Shown: positions 43,079 through 53,172, counted from the stretch's first letter. The stretch is DNA of 64,000 nucleotides from Prolixibacteraceae bacterium (GCA_019163175.1 JAFLKN010000022.1:54501-118500), one strand, 5' to 3'. Made by a program: numbers and translations. Notes: generated by a model not told the origin, from the sequence alone.

Positions 43079-45700
43079 TTAGAAAACGATTTTCAGGAAT
43101 ACAGTGGGCGTGAAGGGAACAGCATTCGAATAGATGCGTATGTCACCCAATTCAGGCGTTAGCTGAATGTTTTTAAAGTTGGAATACTTCAGGTTTTGCG
43201 TATCGAACAGGTTCATAACAGAGAATCCAAGTTCGCCGGTAAACCGTTTGGGCGTATACCGATAAGTCACGGCTGCATCAACCCGGTTGTACGATACATT
43301 GTTGTTGACTTCGTTTTTATAAATCTGTCGCAAAACTTCCAATCCCGAGCCATACACGTAGTTGGCCGACAGGTAAAACTTGCCGATATTGAATAATGCA
43401 GCCAGTTTAAATTCATGCTGCTGATGTTGCGGCGCCAGCCTATAGGCCGGCAAGGCCATGTTTTTTTGCGCGAAACGCTCAAGCGCCTTACTTAAGGTAT
43501 AAGAAGCCCAAACTGAGTGTTTTCGGAAATCTTTTTTTGCGTAAAAATCAATTCCATAGGTTTTAGAATCACCAAAGTAAGGGTAATACCCATCACTTCG
43601 GGACTCATGATTAAAACGTGGTTCGAATACCCGTTGAGTTAAATTCCGGGTTAACCGGTAGTAAGTTTCAACGTTTATGGTCAGGTTGTTTTTAAAATAA
43701 TTTATACCACCAGCCAGATGTTGTGCATTTAAAACAGGAATTTTCTTATTGCTGGTAATCCAGAGGTAGGAGTAGTTCTGATCCTTGTCAACATTGGCAA
43801 TCTTGTACATAAACTGGTTGTAAAGTCCCCACGATGCATTCAGCTTGATCTGCTCGTTAAATTTATATGTGGCGCTTAACCGGGGTTCAAAAAATAGTTT
43901 CGGATTGCTTGTAACCATATTTATGCGCGCTCCTGCCTTTAGTACCAATCGCTTGCCAATGGGCAAATTGTCGTGTATATAAGCATAAAACCTGTTGTTC
44001 TTGTATCGACTTAAGGTGTCGATAGATAGCGTATCGAGCAAATTGGCTGTAGTGTTTATCTGCGACTCATTGTTGAAAAAGCCAGCGCCAAATTCAAGCT
44101 GATTTCCATTGAGCAGATTCAGAATATTGTCAACACGAAATGAGTTTTCTAAAGCCTTATTGCTGGTGTTGAACAGGTCTTTATTGTAAACAACTTCGGT
44201 TTTAGTGTTCGACGAATTAACTTCTTCCGACAACTGTCTGGAGAAATCAGAATGTGAAAAGACAAATTTTGAAACAAGCTTATTATTCCATGTCTTATTG
44301 AAGAATGCTGATATTCCGCGCTGAGTATTATCCTCCTCGTTTAGCAGATTTATAGCGAGTGGAGTAATAATGGTTTTGCCATTTTTTTTCATTTCACGCG
44401 TGGTAGTGGCATCAGCTGATAAACTAAATAAATCGCTTCCACCATACATGCTAACGTAAAACTGGTCACCATTATCAAAGTTCCAGGTGTATTTTAGGTT
44501 CAAATCCCTAAACAGGTAATCGTTCGGGTAAACATTCATATCGAACTGTACATTCCGGATTTGTGCCGATTTATTGTCATTTTTTGGTAGTGGACGTATT
44601 GGTGCGAAGATGTTAAAATCTTCGGAGCTGAACAGATCATAGTAGGTTTGGCGGTAGGCCAGCAGCAACGACGATTTTTTAAATAGAGGTATTTCAACCA
44701 TTCCGTTCAATGTGGTAGGGTTCACATTCAGGCTGAAAACAGGTTTCTGTGTGTTCCCGTTTTTTCCGGTAATGTTTACAATTCCACCAACCCGATTGCC
44801 ATATTTAGCTTCGTAACCGCCTTTGAGAATTTCAATATTTTTGACCAGAAAAGGATTGATCGCGCTAATGTTGTCATTGTAATTTTTCAATCCGAAAAGT
44901 GTAAATTCATCAAATGTTACCTGATTCTGGCCTTCCGAACTTCCCCACATCAGCAAATCGCCCGATTGTTCACCGGCCGCCTGAATTCCGGGCATTAACC
45001 GAATCAGGTTAAATACCGAGTTGTCACCTTGTCCGGGCAGAAAACGTGCAATATTTGGATTGATGGTTATTTTCCCGGTCTTCTCTCCAATCATAGTTGA
45101 TTTCTCTATGGGGTTATTCTGAATAAGAACTTCAGGAATATCCAGAGTAGAAGGGACCAGCTCAAATTGGTGGCTGATTCCGGCAAAAAGCAGGGTGTCG
45201 CAGATGTAGTATCCTAAATGCGAAATGCGGACGTGAAAAGAACTGTCCGCAGAAGCTGTATAATTAAAGGATCCCGTCACATCCGCGACCATCGGATGGT
45301 TGTTGATCAGGATATTCGAAAAAGGGAGTGGTTCGAAAGAGCCAGCCTCCACCACCTGGCCGGTTAGTCGTTTCTGATCCTTGCCCGGGACTCCTTTTAG
45401 TTTCTTTTTATCGGGAATGATAATGTAAACTTCTCCCGTTTTTTTGATTTGAAAAGGCAAATCTTTTAGGAGATAGCGCACCGCATCGTCTTTCGTATTA
45501 AAGACTTTTGAGACGGTAATTTTATATTGTGATAGTTGGTTGTCGCTGTACGAAAACTGAAAATTATACTGATCGCGCAATTGAACTAAAACCACATTAA
45601 GTGGCTGGTTATTCGCATCAACCTTTATAATTTTGTTTTGTGCAGATGCCGTGAGGGTAAGCCACGCAAACAGAAATAATATGGAAATTCTTTTGATCAT
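43079..45700 (-). CDS. TonB-dependent outer-membrane receptor with N-terminal STN signalling domain
   Basis: An 873-aa outer-membrane transporter. After the signal peptide (residues 1-20) comes an STN (secretin/TonB short N-terminal) domain (IKVDANNQPLNVVLVQLRDQYNFQFSYSDNQL), then a carboxypeptidase-regulatory-like beta domain, the plug (ILKGGYEAKYGNRVGGIVNITGKNG) and a C-terminal barrel ending VFLKIVF. STN domains signal to FecR-type anti-sigma factors, encoded immediately upstream with a 4-bp overlap. Substrate unknown; no SusD partner is adjacent, so it need not be a glycan system. Confidence 0.92.
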   Translation of the reverse strand: MIKRISILFLFAWLTLTASAQNKIIKVDANNQPLNVVLVQLRDQYNFQFSYSDNQLSQYKITVSKVFNTKDDAVRYLLKDLPFQIKKTGEVYIIIPDKKKLKGVPGKDQKRLTGQVVEAGSFEPLPFSNILINNHPMVADVTGSFNYTASADSSFHVRISHLGYYICDTLLFAGISHQFELVPSTLDIPEVLIQNNPIEKSTMIGEKTGKITINPNIARFLPGQGDNSVFNLIRLMPGIQAAGEQSGDLLMWGSSEGQNQVTFDEFTLFGLKNYNDNISAINPFLVKNIEILKGGYEAKYGNRVGGIVNITGKNGNTQKPVFSLNVNPTTLNGMVEIPLFKKSSLLLAYRQTYYDLFSSEDFNIFAPIRPLPKNDNKSAQIRNVQFDMNVYPNDYLFRDLNLKYTWNFDNGDQFYVSMYGGSDLFSLSADATTTREMKKNGKTIITPLAINLLNEEDNTQRGISAFFNKTWNNKLVSKFVFSHSDFSRQLSEEVNSSNTKTEVVYNKDLFNTSNKALENSFRVDNILNLLNGNQLEFGAGFFNNESQINTTANLLDTLSIDTLSRYKNNRFYAYIHDNLPIGKRLVLKAGARINMVTSNPKLFFEPRLSATYKFNEQIKLNASWGLYNQFMYKIANVDKDQNYSYLWITSNKKIPVLNAQHLAGGINYFKNNLTINVETYYRLTRNLTQRVFEPRFNHESRSDGYYPYFGDSKTYGIDFYAKKDFRKHSVWASYTLSKALERFAQKNMALPAYRLAPQHQQHEFKLAALFNIGKFYLSANYVYGSGLEVLRQIYKNEVNNNVSYNRVDAAVTYRYTPKRFTGELGFSVMNLFDTQNLKYSNFKNIQLTPELGDIRIYSNAVPFTPTVFLKIVF

Positions 45701-46569
45701 TCCTCTTCGCGGGTAATAAGATATTCACCAGATGAATTGCGTACATATTTTAGTCCGAGAGCAGGGCAAACGTAACTCAAGGTTTCTTCAATACTTTGAT
45801 CTTTGGTGAAGTTCCCGGTGTAAAGTGAATAATTATCGGGTTGTGCATTTATTTTCACACCATATTGGCGTTCAATTTCGTGAAACACCTGCAGAACTGG
45901 CGATGCGGTAAACAAAAATATGTTTTTACGCCAAGATATTTCGGGGAAAGTTTCAATGTCGACCAATACATTGATTTTGCCGTTGGACTGAATTTCGGCT
46001 TTGCTGTTTGGTTTTAGAATGGCTTCGAAACCTGTTCTGGATTTTACTTTCACGCTTCCGGTTATACAGGTTACTTTGTATATTTCAGCACGCGAGAAAA
46101 TATTAAAGCTTGTACCCAAAACCTGAGTAATTCCTTTCGAAGAGTTAACTGTAAATTTCTTTCCTTTTTCAACTTCAAAAAATCCTTCACCTTCCAGTTT
46201 CACAATGCGCTGAATCTTCCACCAATAGGGGAAATAAGTTAATTTACTTTGCGCGTTCAGATTTACTTTGGAATGATCAGGTAGTTCTGCAGCTAAATGT
46301 TGGCCGGCGACGGTCTCAACTGTAACAGAATAAAAACGAAGGAAGCTTCCGAGTGAAAACAAAACAATGATACTTGCAGCAACAGCCCATTTTGATCGTG
46401 TAAAATTAAGAATCAGGGAACGACCTTTCGGTTGCGCGTCAATGCGTGCTTCGAGCTTGGCCCAAACATCGGCCTCGCTTTTTTTCCAAAGGAATTTTCC
46501 TCCTGAAAAAAATGCTTTGCTTTGTCGGTCAGCAGCACTGTGGTCGATATGTTCCTTATTTGGTTTCAC
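45697..46569 (-). CDS. FecR-family anti-sigma factor
   Basis: A 290-aa inner-membrane regulator. Residues 1-60 are cytoplasmic and bind sigma; a membrane helix lies at ~58-76 (WAVAASIIVLFSLGSFLRFY); the periplasmic FecR domain has LPDHSKVNLNAQSKLTY and LEGEGFFEVEKGKKFTVNSSKG with VLGTSFNI. A DUF4974 tail (LQVFHEIERQYGVKI) ends the protein. It overlaps the sigma gene by 14 bp and the receptor gene by 4 bp, so the three are co-translated. Confidence 0.95.
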   Translation of the reverse strand: MKPNKEHIDHSAADRQSKAFFSGGKFLWKKSEADVWAKLEARIDAQPKGRSLILNFTRSKWAVAASIIVLFSLGSFLRFYSVTVETVAGQHLAAELPDHSKVNLNAQSKLTYFPYWWKIQRIVKLEGEGFFEVEKGKKFTVNSSKGITQVLGTSFNIFSRAEIYKVTCITGSVKVKSRTGFEAILKPNSKAEIQSNGKINVLVDIETFPEISWRKNIFLFTASPVLQVFHEIERQYGVKINAQPDNYSLYTGNFTKDQSIEETLSYVCPALGLKYVRNSSGEYLITREEE

Positions 46570-47119
46570 TTGTTGTTTTTGTGTTGATCCGGTTCAAACG
46601 GTAACCCAGCATGAATAAAATGAAGCCTGATATTTTGTCTTTTAAATGTAATTTCAGGTGATCGAGCGCCTGACTCATTCGTTTTTCAATGGCTTTTACG
46701 CTTAATCCCAGTTGATCGGCTATCTCTCTGTATTTCAATTCATCAATCCGATTCATCAGGAATACGGTCCGTTGTTTTTCCGGCATTGTTTTTAGAGCTG
46801 TTTCATAGGCATTTTTCAACTCCTGAAAGTTTAATTCGTCTTCAGGAGTAAGGCTTTTATTGTTGGGTTGAAATGTGTCGAAAAAATTAAATACAACCTT
46901 TTCTTTTCGGTAGTGAGAGATAAACAGATCGTTGGCAATTTTGAAGAGCAAACCTTTCACGGTTTTAGAGTCAATCGTCATTTGTTTTTCCCATATCCGC
47001 ATGAAGGTATCCTGAGCAATGTCGGTAGCAATTTCTTCATCGCCTGACCTGTAAAGCACATATCTCCTGACGTCCTCAAAATAGGTTTCGAATACTGATC
47101 TGAACTCTTCTTTCTTCAA
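46556..47119 (-). CDS. ECF RNA polymerase sigma factor (FecI-like)
   Basis: A 187-aa group 4 sigma factor. Region 2 is VRRYVLYRSGDEEIATDIAQDTFMRIWEK; region 4 is LKTMPEKQRTVFLMNRIDELKYREIADQLGLSVKAIEKRMSQAL. A -7-like box (TATCTTTG, minus strand, 47151-47144) lies 25 bp upstream. It presumably is released by FecR when the receptor binds ligand and activates this operon. Confidence 0.95.
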   Translation of the reverse strand: MKKEEFRSVFETYFEDVRRYVLYRSGDEEIATDIAQDTFMRIWEKQMTIDSKTVKGLLFKIANDLFISHYRKEKVVFNFFDTFQPNNKSLTPEDELNFQELKNAYETALKTMPEKQRTVFLMNRIDELKYREIADQLGLSVKAIEKRMSQALDHLKLHLKDKISGFILFMLGYRLNRINTKTTSETK

Positions 47120-47178
47120 TTTTCCTCAAATTTTCATCTGCTCCAAAGATAGATGAAAAAGTATATGATTTTAAAAGA

Positions 47179-47197
47179 GAGCCACGCATAGCGGCTC
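47179..47197 (-). terminator. Hairpin after the DYGDG lipoprotein gene
   Basis: GAGCC (47179-47183) and GGCTC (47193-47197), with inner CGC/GCG pairs, form a hairpin followed on the minus strand by TCTCTTTT. It lies between the lipoprotein stop and the sigma-factor promoter and would insulate the two units. Confidence 0.5.
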
Positions 47198-47218
47198 CCT
47201 TATAAAAATTATAATTAT

Positions 47219-48169
47219 CTATTTACCTTTTCCGTGTCCTGGCCCTTTATGTATCCCTTCGGTTTTTGCCTTGGGCATCTTTCCTTTTAATTCGATCTCA
47301 ACCGTAGTTCCATCGGTGGTAAGGTTGGCTAAATTGTCGCATTCTCCATCGCCATAATCCAATGTGGCAATAACAGAACCATTTTGGCTGTATTCTACAA
47401 TTCCCTGAACATGATGACGGCAATCGCCCAATTTAATGAGTGGTTCGGTAATCACCCTGGCATATTTTACACCTGCAGAAGTTTCCACCTTGATTGATCC
47501 GGTAACCTGAATCATGTCATCGGCGCGTTCTTTGGGAGTGTCGATTCCTTTCAGCCATTCACGAACGTGGTTTCCAACTCTGGTAATTTTTGTTCCATCA
47601 GCAACTAACGTGAATACAACATCACTGACTGTTGTCATTTTTCGGGTAGTTGCATTATCGCCGTTAAATGTTTCGATACATTTGCCGTTAACACCAATAG
47701 AATCGATCACGCAGTTGGTATATACAATGGTTCGCGTGCTGCCATCGGTATCTTTTGCTCCTGAAATCCCGATAGTGACTTTTCCGCTGATTAGTCTTCC
47801 GTGGTTTGTTTCAATTCCATCACCGTAGTCAATCGAAATGGTAATCGGATAACCGGCAGCAGCTGTGTCAATCGAAACAATGGGTGCCTGTCCTTCTACA
47901 TAATGATTGTGTCCCTGACCAGCTAGTAAATTACCCTTTTTGCCTTTGAAATGCGCCAGCTGCCTTAGCATGTGTTCGTATTCGGCATAAAAGTCGGCTT
48001 CATAATCGGCTTCTTCCGAAACACTTTGAACTGCCACATCATTAACCGCAATGGAAGCCGACTTCAATTGGGCCGCCGTTAAATCTGAGGTAGAAACCTC
48101 ATCTGTTTTTTCGCAAGAGAAAAACGAGAAAGAAATAATAACCAATAACGTTTGAATAGTTGTTTTCAT
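47219..48169 (-). CDS. Hypothetical lipoprotein with repeated DYGDG motif
   Basis: A 316-aa protein with a lipoprotein signal ending FFSC. The mature part contains two related beta-rich halves: SIDYGDGIETNHGRLISGKVTIGIS (about residue 110-140) and ATLDYGDGECDNLANLTTDGTTVEIEL near the C-terminus. The tail is Gly/Lys/His-rich (IHKGPGHGKGK). It belongs to an uncharacterised Bacteroidota family as far as I can tell. It lies directly upstream of the sigma/FecR/receptor operon on the same strand. Confidence 0.75.
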   Translation of the reverse strand: MKTTIQTLLVIISFSFFSCEKTDEVSTSDLTAAQLKSASIAVNDVAVQSVSEEADYEADFYAEYEHMLRQLAHFKGKKGNLLAGQGHNHYVEGQAPIVSIDTAAAGYPITISIDYGDGIETNHGRLISGKVTIGISGAKDTDGSTRTIVYTNCVIDSIGVNGKCIETFNGDNATTRKMTTVSDVVFTLVADGTKITRVGNHVREWLKGIDTPKERADDMIQVTGSIKVETSAGVKYARVITEPLIKLGDCRHHVQGIVEYSQNGSVIATLDYGDGECDNLANLTTDGTTVEIELKGKMPKAKTEGIHKGPGHGKGK

Positions 48170-48300
48170 GTGATTCTTAAATTTGATGGATTAAACATTG
48201 AATTTTAATCTATATCCGAAAGACAAGGTTTTTACCCTACTTTTTCAGAAACAAATTTTAACAAATCGATAAAAAATAATTTTATCAGGTAGCCGGAACA

Positions 48301-48346
48301 AAACAAAAACGCCGGAAAAGTCAGGTAATTCCTGAACTTTCCGGCG
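48301..48346 (-). terminator. Terminator after the MFS transporter gene
   Basis: On the minus strand CGCCGGAAA/TTTCCGGCG (48346-48338 with 48318-48310), with an inner CAGG/CCTG stem, is followed by GTTTTTGTTTTG. It lies about 22 bp beyond the stop codon. Confidence 0.85.
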
Positions 48347-48367
48347 ATATGACTGGAGTAATTTATT

Positions 48368-50230
48368 TTACTCCTCTTTTTTCTTGATGCCGAATTCGGG
48401 TTTTATTTTCACAAAGAAAACAGGTATCATCCCCGGAATCATACAAAGTATAACCCAAACAAAGAAATGCTGATAGCCTATAATTTCCTGCAACCAGCCG
48501 GAGAACATACCCGGTAACATCATACCCAAGGCCATAAATCCGGTTGCAATAGCAAAATGAGCAGTTTTGTGTTCACCTTCGGCAATGTAAATCATATATA
48601 ACATGTAAGCGGTAAAGCCAAATCCGTAGCTCAATTGTTCGATGACCACACAAAGTCCGATAATCCATTGGCTTTCGGGCTGTGCATACGACATGTAAAC
48701 ATAGGCCAGGTGAGGAATGTTAATTGCCAGAGCCATTACCCAAATCCAATATTTTAATCCTTTCTTAGCAGCGGCTATTCCTCCCAGTATTCCTCCGGCA
48801 GTAAGTGCAAGTATTCCAAATGTACCATAGAGAAGTCCAACATCGCCGGTGGTAAGCCCCAGTCCGCCCAGTTGTCTTGAGTCGAGCATAAACGGTGAAG
48901 CCATTTTAATAATTTGCGATTCGCCCAACCGGTAAAGCAGCAGGAAGGAAATGATCAGTCCAATATCTTTTCTCCGGAAAAACGAGCCGAAAGTCATAAA
49001 GAATTCTTTGAACAGGTTTTGATGTTCGCCAACTTGCTTATCAGAAGCAGGGCGTGGCAGAATGAAGCGGTGATAAATCGAGAACAAAATGAACATCACA
49101 ACCAGAATGATGAAGGTGATGCTCCATGCCAGATGAATGTTTCCGGATATTCCTTTAAATACAGCTTCGGTAGGTCGGGTCAGTTTTTGGTCGCATTGAA
49201 AAAGCAGGTAGGCTGGTTTTTCGTAATTTGTTGCATTAAACATGAGGCGTTCACCTTCCAGTAAACGAAGGCTTTTATCTCCGCCTTTGAAATCGAAGTT
49301 CATCACCAATTCTTCATTCTTTTCGGGTTTCGAACTCAATTTTACGGCTACAACGCTAACATTACCTGTTGGGGTTTTACCATCAATTACCGGTTTCTTA
49401 ACTCCAAAATATTCCTTCAGAAATTCTTTTAGAGGTATAGAAATATATTTCGACCACCAGGAAACCTCTTTAGCCAAAGCAACCTGATTCAGCACAAATC
49501 CATTCTCCAGATTGTATGTCGAAACAACTTTCCGAATCGAGTCCAGTTGATGAGTCGGAATATTTTTGGTTGATAATTCGGCTTTCTGTGGAAAAACAGC
49601 AAAATAGCTATCTCCGCTGTTGGTTTCCACATTTTGTGGAACTTCAGGAAGTGTAATTTCCTTTGCAAACGAAGGGCTTGCCATTGCAGTAATTTCAATA
49701 GGCGGCAGACCTGTGGACGTTTCGAAAAAACCCGCCAGAATAATCAGAAAACCCTGGCCGGTAATCATGGCAATGCGATAAAACGTACTGCGGATACCTA
49801 CAAAATAAGCTTGCTGGTGTTCGTTGAGACCCAGCATGTAAAAACCATCGGCAGCAATGTCGTGTGTGGCCGAACTGAAAGCCAGCAGCCACATAAATAT
49901 GAGTGTAGCTTTGAAAAAGATGGGTAGCGGTATGGATAGCGCAATGCCGCCCAGTGCAGCACCAATAATCATTTGCATGATTACAATCCACCAGCGTTTG
50001 GTTTTTAGCAAATCTACAATCGGGCTCCAAAGTGGTTTTATTACCCAGGGCAAATACAACCAGCCCGTGTATAGTGCAATGTCGGCATTCGAAATCCCCA
50101 GTTTTTTGAACATGATAACTGATACGGTCATCACTACCACGTAGGGAATGCCTTCAGCAAAATACAGCGTTGGAATCCATGCCCAGGGATTGCGCTGTTT
50201 TGGAGCAGGGGGGGGCGTGTTATTCGTCAT
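48368..50230 (-). CDS. MFS transporter, AmpG-like (muropeptide/sugar permease)
   Basis: A 620-aa, roughly 12-helix permease. WIPTLYFAEGIPYVVVMTVSVIMFKKLGISNADIALYTGWLYLPWVIKPLWSPIVDLLKTKRWWIV is AmpG-like. A soluble insertion of about 170 residues (roughly 195-365) between helices 6 and 7 makes it longer than E. coli AmpG (about 490 aa). It is the last gene behind GNAT, SpoIID and alpha/beta hydrolase genes. Muropeptide import for wall recycling is an inference from family and context. Confidence 0.82.
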   Translation of the reverse strand: MTNNTPPPAPKQRNPWAWIPTLYFAEGIPYVVVMTVSVIMFKKLGISNADIALYTGWLYLPWVIKPLWSPIVDLLKTKRWWIVIMQMIIGAALGGIALSIPLPIFFKATLIFMWLLAFSSATHDIAADGFYMLGLNEHQQAYFVGIRSTFYRIAMITGQGFLIILAGFFETSTGLPPIEITAMASPSFAKEITLPEVPQNVETNSGDSYFAVFPQKAELSTKNIPTHQLDSIRKVVSTYNLENGFVLNQVALAKEVSWWSKYISIPLKEFLKEYFGVKKPVIDGKTPTGNVSVVAVKLSSKPEKNEELVMNFDFKGGDKSLRLLEGERLMFNATNYEKPAYLLFQCDQKLTRPTEAVFKGISGNIHLAWSITFIILVVMFILFSIYHRFILPRPASDKQVGEHQNLFKEFFMTFGSFFRRKDIGLIISFLLLYRLGESQIIKMASPFMLDSRQLGGLGLTTGDVGLLYGTFGILALTAGGILGGIAAAKKGLKYWIWVMALAINIPHLAYVYMSYAQPESQWIIGLCVVIEQLSYGFGFTAYMLYMIYIAEGEHKTAHFAIATGFMALGMMLPGMFSGWLQEIIGYQHFFVWVILCMIPGMIPVFFVKIKPEFGIKKKEE

Positions 50231-50263
50231 TGGTTGTTGTTTAATGATTAGCTAGTTTGATGT

Positions 50264-51733
50264 TTATTCATACTTGGTCTGAAATAAAATCCAGTTGGTT
50301 ATTATTTCGAGCGCTTTTGGTGAAAATGTTTGTTCAAGCTTCAATGATTCTTTAATGGTTCCTTTTTCGCATTCCTGAAAAGAATGATTGAGTCCTTCCA
50401 ACTCGATGATCTGGAAATTTTTATTGCCAGCCTTCACTAGAGCTTGTTTAATAGCTTCCTGATTTTCTTTTGATGGTACCTGCCGATCCAGGCTTCCTCC
50501 AATTGACAAAACAGGACAAGTCACTTTTTCAAAATAATCAAAAGGATTAGCAGTAAGGTTGAACAGAGTGTGAGGACTGGTCTTCATAGAAATAACAGTC
50601 ATATAAAAATTTTCTACGTTAATTTTTTTCAACTGATCGTTATCTAACGAACCGAAATGATTCCTCATGAAACTGTCTTTAAATTTCATGAGTGAATCCG
50701 CCATTGCTTTTGAATCCAAATTTAAATTCATCATTTCGTACAATTTTTGATTGGCTTGTTGCGCTTCGTCGTATTGTATTTGGTTCAGTACACCATCTTC
50801 CAAACTTAACTGGATTTGCTTTTCAAAAACATCACGCATTTTAAGTCCGGGACTAGCCAGCAGAACAATGAATTTGAAATCATCGCTTTGGCTGGCTGCC
50901 ATGGCCGACACCATTCCTCCTTCGCTGTGTCCAATTAGTCCAATTTCATTGCTGATGATTTCGTTGCGGGTAGTCAGATACTCTTTCCATGCCAGCAAAT
51001 CACATGAAAGTTCAAGTGGGGTTGATTTATAGAAGTTTCCTGTCGATTTTCCAATTCCTCTGCTGTCATAGCGAAGTACACCGATTCCATGTCGGGTTAA
51101 ATAATCAGCAACCACTAAAGTTGATTTATGGTGATTCCCATCGCTATCCCTGGTTGTTGGCAAGCTTCCAGATTGAAAAATCACCACAGGATATTTTCCT
51201 TTTTCATTCGGCAAAGTAAGGGTTCCTGCCAAAATGGTGCTGTCTTTTGGATTTCGGCAAACAACATTCTCCCAATAATAAGGGAATGGTCTTTTCGGTT
51301 CTTGTGGACGATAGATTGGAACACTATCACGAAACAAAGTTACTGGAAACACTTTGTCGTCCAGGGTCAGTTCTCCGTTTAGCTGGTTTTTGTTCGCTGC
51401 CAATGATCCTGTAAATTTTGCATCGTAGTAGATTTTGGTTTTCTTAGGTTGATATAATTCTCTTTTTCTGATATTCTCGTTCCTAGTTTTCAATCTTTCT
51501 TTTGATACTTTCAAATTAAGGTCATATCCATTGAAAGAAGTATCTTCAATTGTAAGGTAAGTAGGCTCAATCAATACAGCAAATACTCTACTTGGTTTCT
51601 GGTTTATAACGATTAATTCAATATTTAAGGTAGTATCTGATGATTCAAAACGACCTTTCCAATTTCCTTTAAAATCTTGAGAAAAGGAAATGTCTGGGAG
51701 AATTAGTAGGAATAGAAACAGGTAATATTTCAT
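50264..51733 (-). CDS. Exported alpha/beta hydrolase
   Basis: A 489-aa protein with a signal peptide (residues 1-18). After a beta-rich N-terminal domain, the hydrolase core has VIFQSGSLPTTRDSDGN, VLRYDSRGIGKSTG, the nucleophile elbow GHSEGG (near residue 268), the acid in SIGGSLDRQVP and the late His in LEGLNHSFQ. It lies 33 bp upstream of the MFS gene and 10 bp downstream of spoIID, in one operon. The N-terminal domain matches exported acyl-hydrolases of Bacteroidota; the substrate is unknown. Confidence 0.88.
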   Translation of the reverse strand: MKYYLFLFLLILPDISFSQDFKGNWKGRFESSDTTLNIELIVINQKPSRVFAVLIEPTYLTIEDTSFNGYDLNLKVSKERLKTRNENIRKRELYQPKKTKIYYDAKFTGSLAANKNQLNGELTLDDKVFPVTLFRDSVPIYRPQEPKRPFPYYWENVVCRNPKDSTILAGTLTLPNEKGKYPVVIFQSGSLPTTRDSDGNHHKSTLVVADYLTRHGIGVLRYDSRGIGKSTGNFYKSTPLELSCDLLAWKEYLTTRNEIISNEIGLIGHSEGGMVSAMAASQSDDFKFIVLLASPGLKMRDVFEKQIQLSLEDGVLNQIQYDEAQQANQKLYEMMNLNLDSKAMADSLMKFKDSFMRNHFGSLDNDQLKKINVENFYMTVISMKTSPHTLFNLTANPFDYFEKVTCPVLSIGGSLDRQVPSKENQEAIKQALVKAGNKNFQIIELEGLNHSFQECEKGTIKESLKLEQTFSPKALEIITNWILFQTKYE

Positions 51734-51742
51734 ATTCTAGTT

Positions 51743-53074
51743 TTAATATTCTTTCGAAATCATTGCCCCCCTGAAATAATGCAGCAAAATTTCGTCGTAT
51801 TTGTAGCCTTTGGCACCCATCATGGCAGCACCAATCTGGCAAAGGCCAACTCCGTGGCCCCAACCGGCACCGGTTAGCACAAACTCGCCGGGAATACCGT
51901 CTGTAATATTTAATTTATCCACCACAAATGCCGAACTATATAAATGTGACTCGGATAAGGTTTTGCGGATTTCCAGCTCTTTGCCGATGGACAGTGTCAA
52001 TTTGGTTCCCACGATTTTCAGCTTTTTCAGTCGGCCCGATTTGCCAAGCTCAACTGGAATAAGATCGACAATCGCTCCAAAATCTTTTCCTGATTTTCGT
52101 GCGATCAGTTCGGCCAGATCGGCTTGCTGACAAGTCAGACTCCATCGGTAAAAGTCTTGCGTTTCCTGATCGTAATCGTTCAAAACCTGAGAAAGAACCT
52201 CTTTGTCGCGGGTGTTGCAAAATGCTTCAGGCGCATTTCTGATCCATTTGTCTGCAGCAGCTTCATTGGTCAAATCGGTGTCAAAACCTTCCGGAGTGTT
52301 CGGATTATCGATTATGGCTTGTAAGTACGAATGAACTTCGGGCTCCCAAACGTTTTCAAAAGTTTCTGAAATTCCGCCACAGCTTTTTGAAAAACGGGCA
52401 TCGCAAACATTTTCACCATCCATCAGCAACATACCGCGCGTTTTGTCAATTGCTTGCTCAACCAATTCGGTCGATTGACGGGTAATTCCCTGATAGCGTT
52501 GGCAATGGTCGTCGCCACACACATCAAAATTCAGGTGATCTTCCCGGTCGTACCAGCGAATGTATTCTTCCGGAGTTTCAGAAATACTTTGATAGGTTTT
52601 TCCGGAATGCTGCAAATTTTTCCCTTTTTCTGTTTGTGCCAGCAACCACGAACGTGAAATGATGGCATGGGCTTTTAACAGCTCCAGACTGCTGGTTGCG
52701 CTCATTTCCGAAGAAATTACACTTACCAGGTAATCTTCGAGTGGTAAAATATTTATCGCTGTTAGTTTTTCATTTTCGATGATGATTTTCAGCGAACCTT
52801 TAAAGGTTTGATCTTCTTTTCGTTCCCAGTGAAAATTGATGCCAATGGTTACATCGTTTAATTCAAATGAAGCTTCATGATACCTGACTGGCTCGAAAAT
52901 GAGTTCTTCTTCGTCCGTCATTTCATCGTCGAGCCAGATTTTACCTTCGCGATAATTCACTTTGTGCAGCTTTTCAAACGGGACTCCGTTGGGTGCCAGC
53001 AGGTATTTTTCGTTCAGCCTGAAAATAATTTCTGACTGATACATGATTCCGATGCTTAATTGTGGTTCGATCAT
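51743..53074 (-). CDS. SpoIID/LytB-domain peptidoglycan lytic transglycosylase
   Basis: A 443-aa protein. Catalytic block LEDYLVSVISSEMSATSSLELLKAHAIISRSW contains the active Glu of SpoIID (SSEM). The C-terminal signature GWGHGVGLCQIGAAMMGAKGYKYDEILLHYF is complete. SpoIID cleaves glycan strands with denuded stem peptides. No signal peptide is evident from the 53074 start (MIEPQLSIG), so localisation is unclear. It is followed 10 bp later by the alpha/beta hydrolase. Confidence 0.93.
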   Translation of the reverse strand: MIEPQLSIGIMYQSEIIFRLNEKYLLAPNGVPFEKLHKVNYREGKIWLDDEMTDEEELIFEPVRYHEASFELNDVTIGINFHWERKEDQTFKGSLKIIIENEKLTAINILPLEDYLVSVISSEMSATSSLELLKAHAIISRSWLLAQTEKGKNLQHSGKTYQSISETPEEYIRWYDREDHLNFDVCGDDHCQRYQGITRQSTELVEQAIDKTRGMLLMDGENVCDARFSKSCGGISETFENVWEPEVHSYLQAIIDNPNTPEGFDTDLTNEAAADKWIRNAPEAFCNTRDKEVLSQVLNDYDQETQDFYRWSLTCQQADLAELIARKSGKDFGAIVDLIPVELGKSGRLKKLKIVGTKLTLSIGKELEIRKTLSESHLYSSAFVVDKLNITDGIPGEFVLTGAGWGHGVGLCQIGAAMMGAKGYKYDEILLHYFRGAMISKEY

Positions 53075-53131
53075 AATTTCAAGTTCAAAGTTTCAAATTC
53101 AGGCTTCGACAAGCTCAGCCACCGTCTATTA

Positions 53132-53172
53132 TTGGGGTGCTGAGTCCCCAACAACCAGCCGGGGGTTGTTGG
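53132..53172. repeat. Overlapping alternative hairpins before the GNAT stop codon
   Basis: TTGGGG/CCCCAA (53132-53151) and CCAACAACC/GGTTGTTGG (53148-53172) share 53148-53151, so only one can form at a time. A CTTCGACAAGCTCAG element lies alongside at 53104-53118. No T tract follows. Confidence 0.45.
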
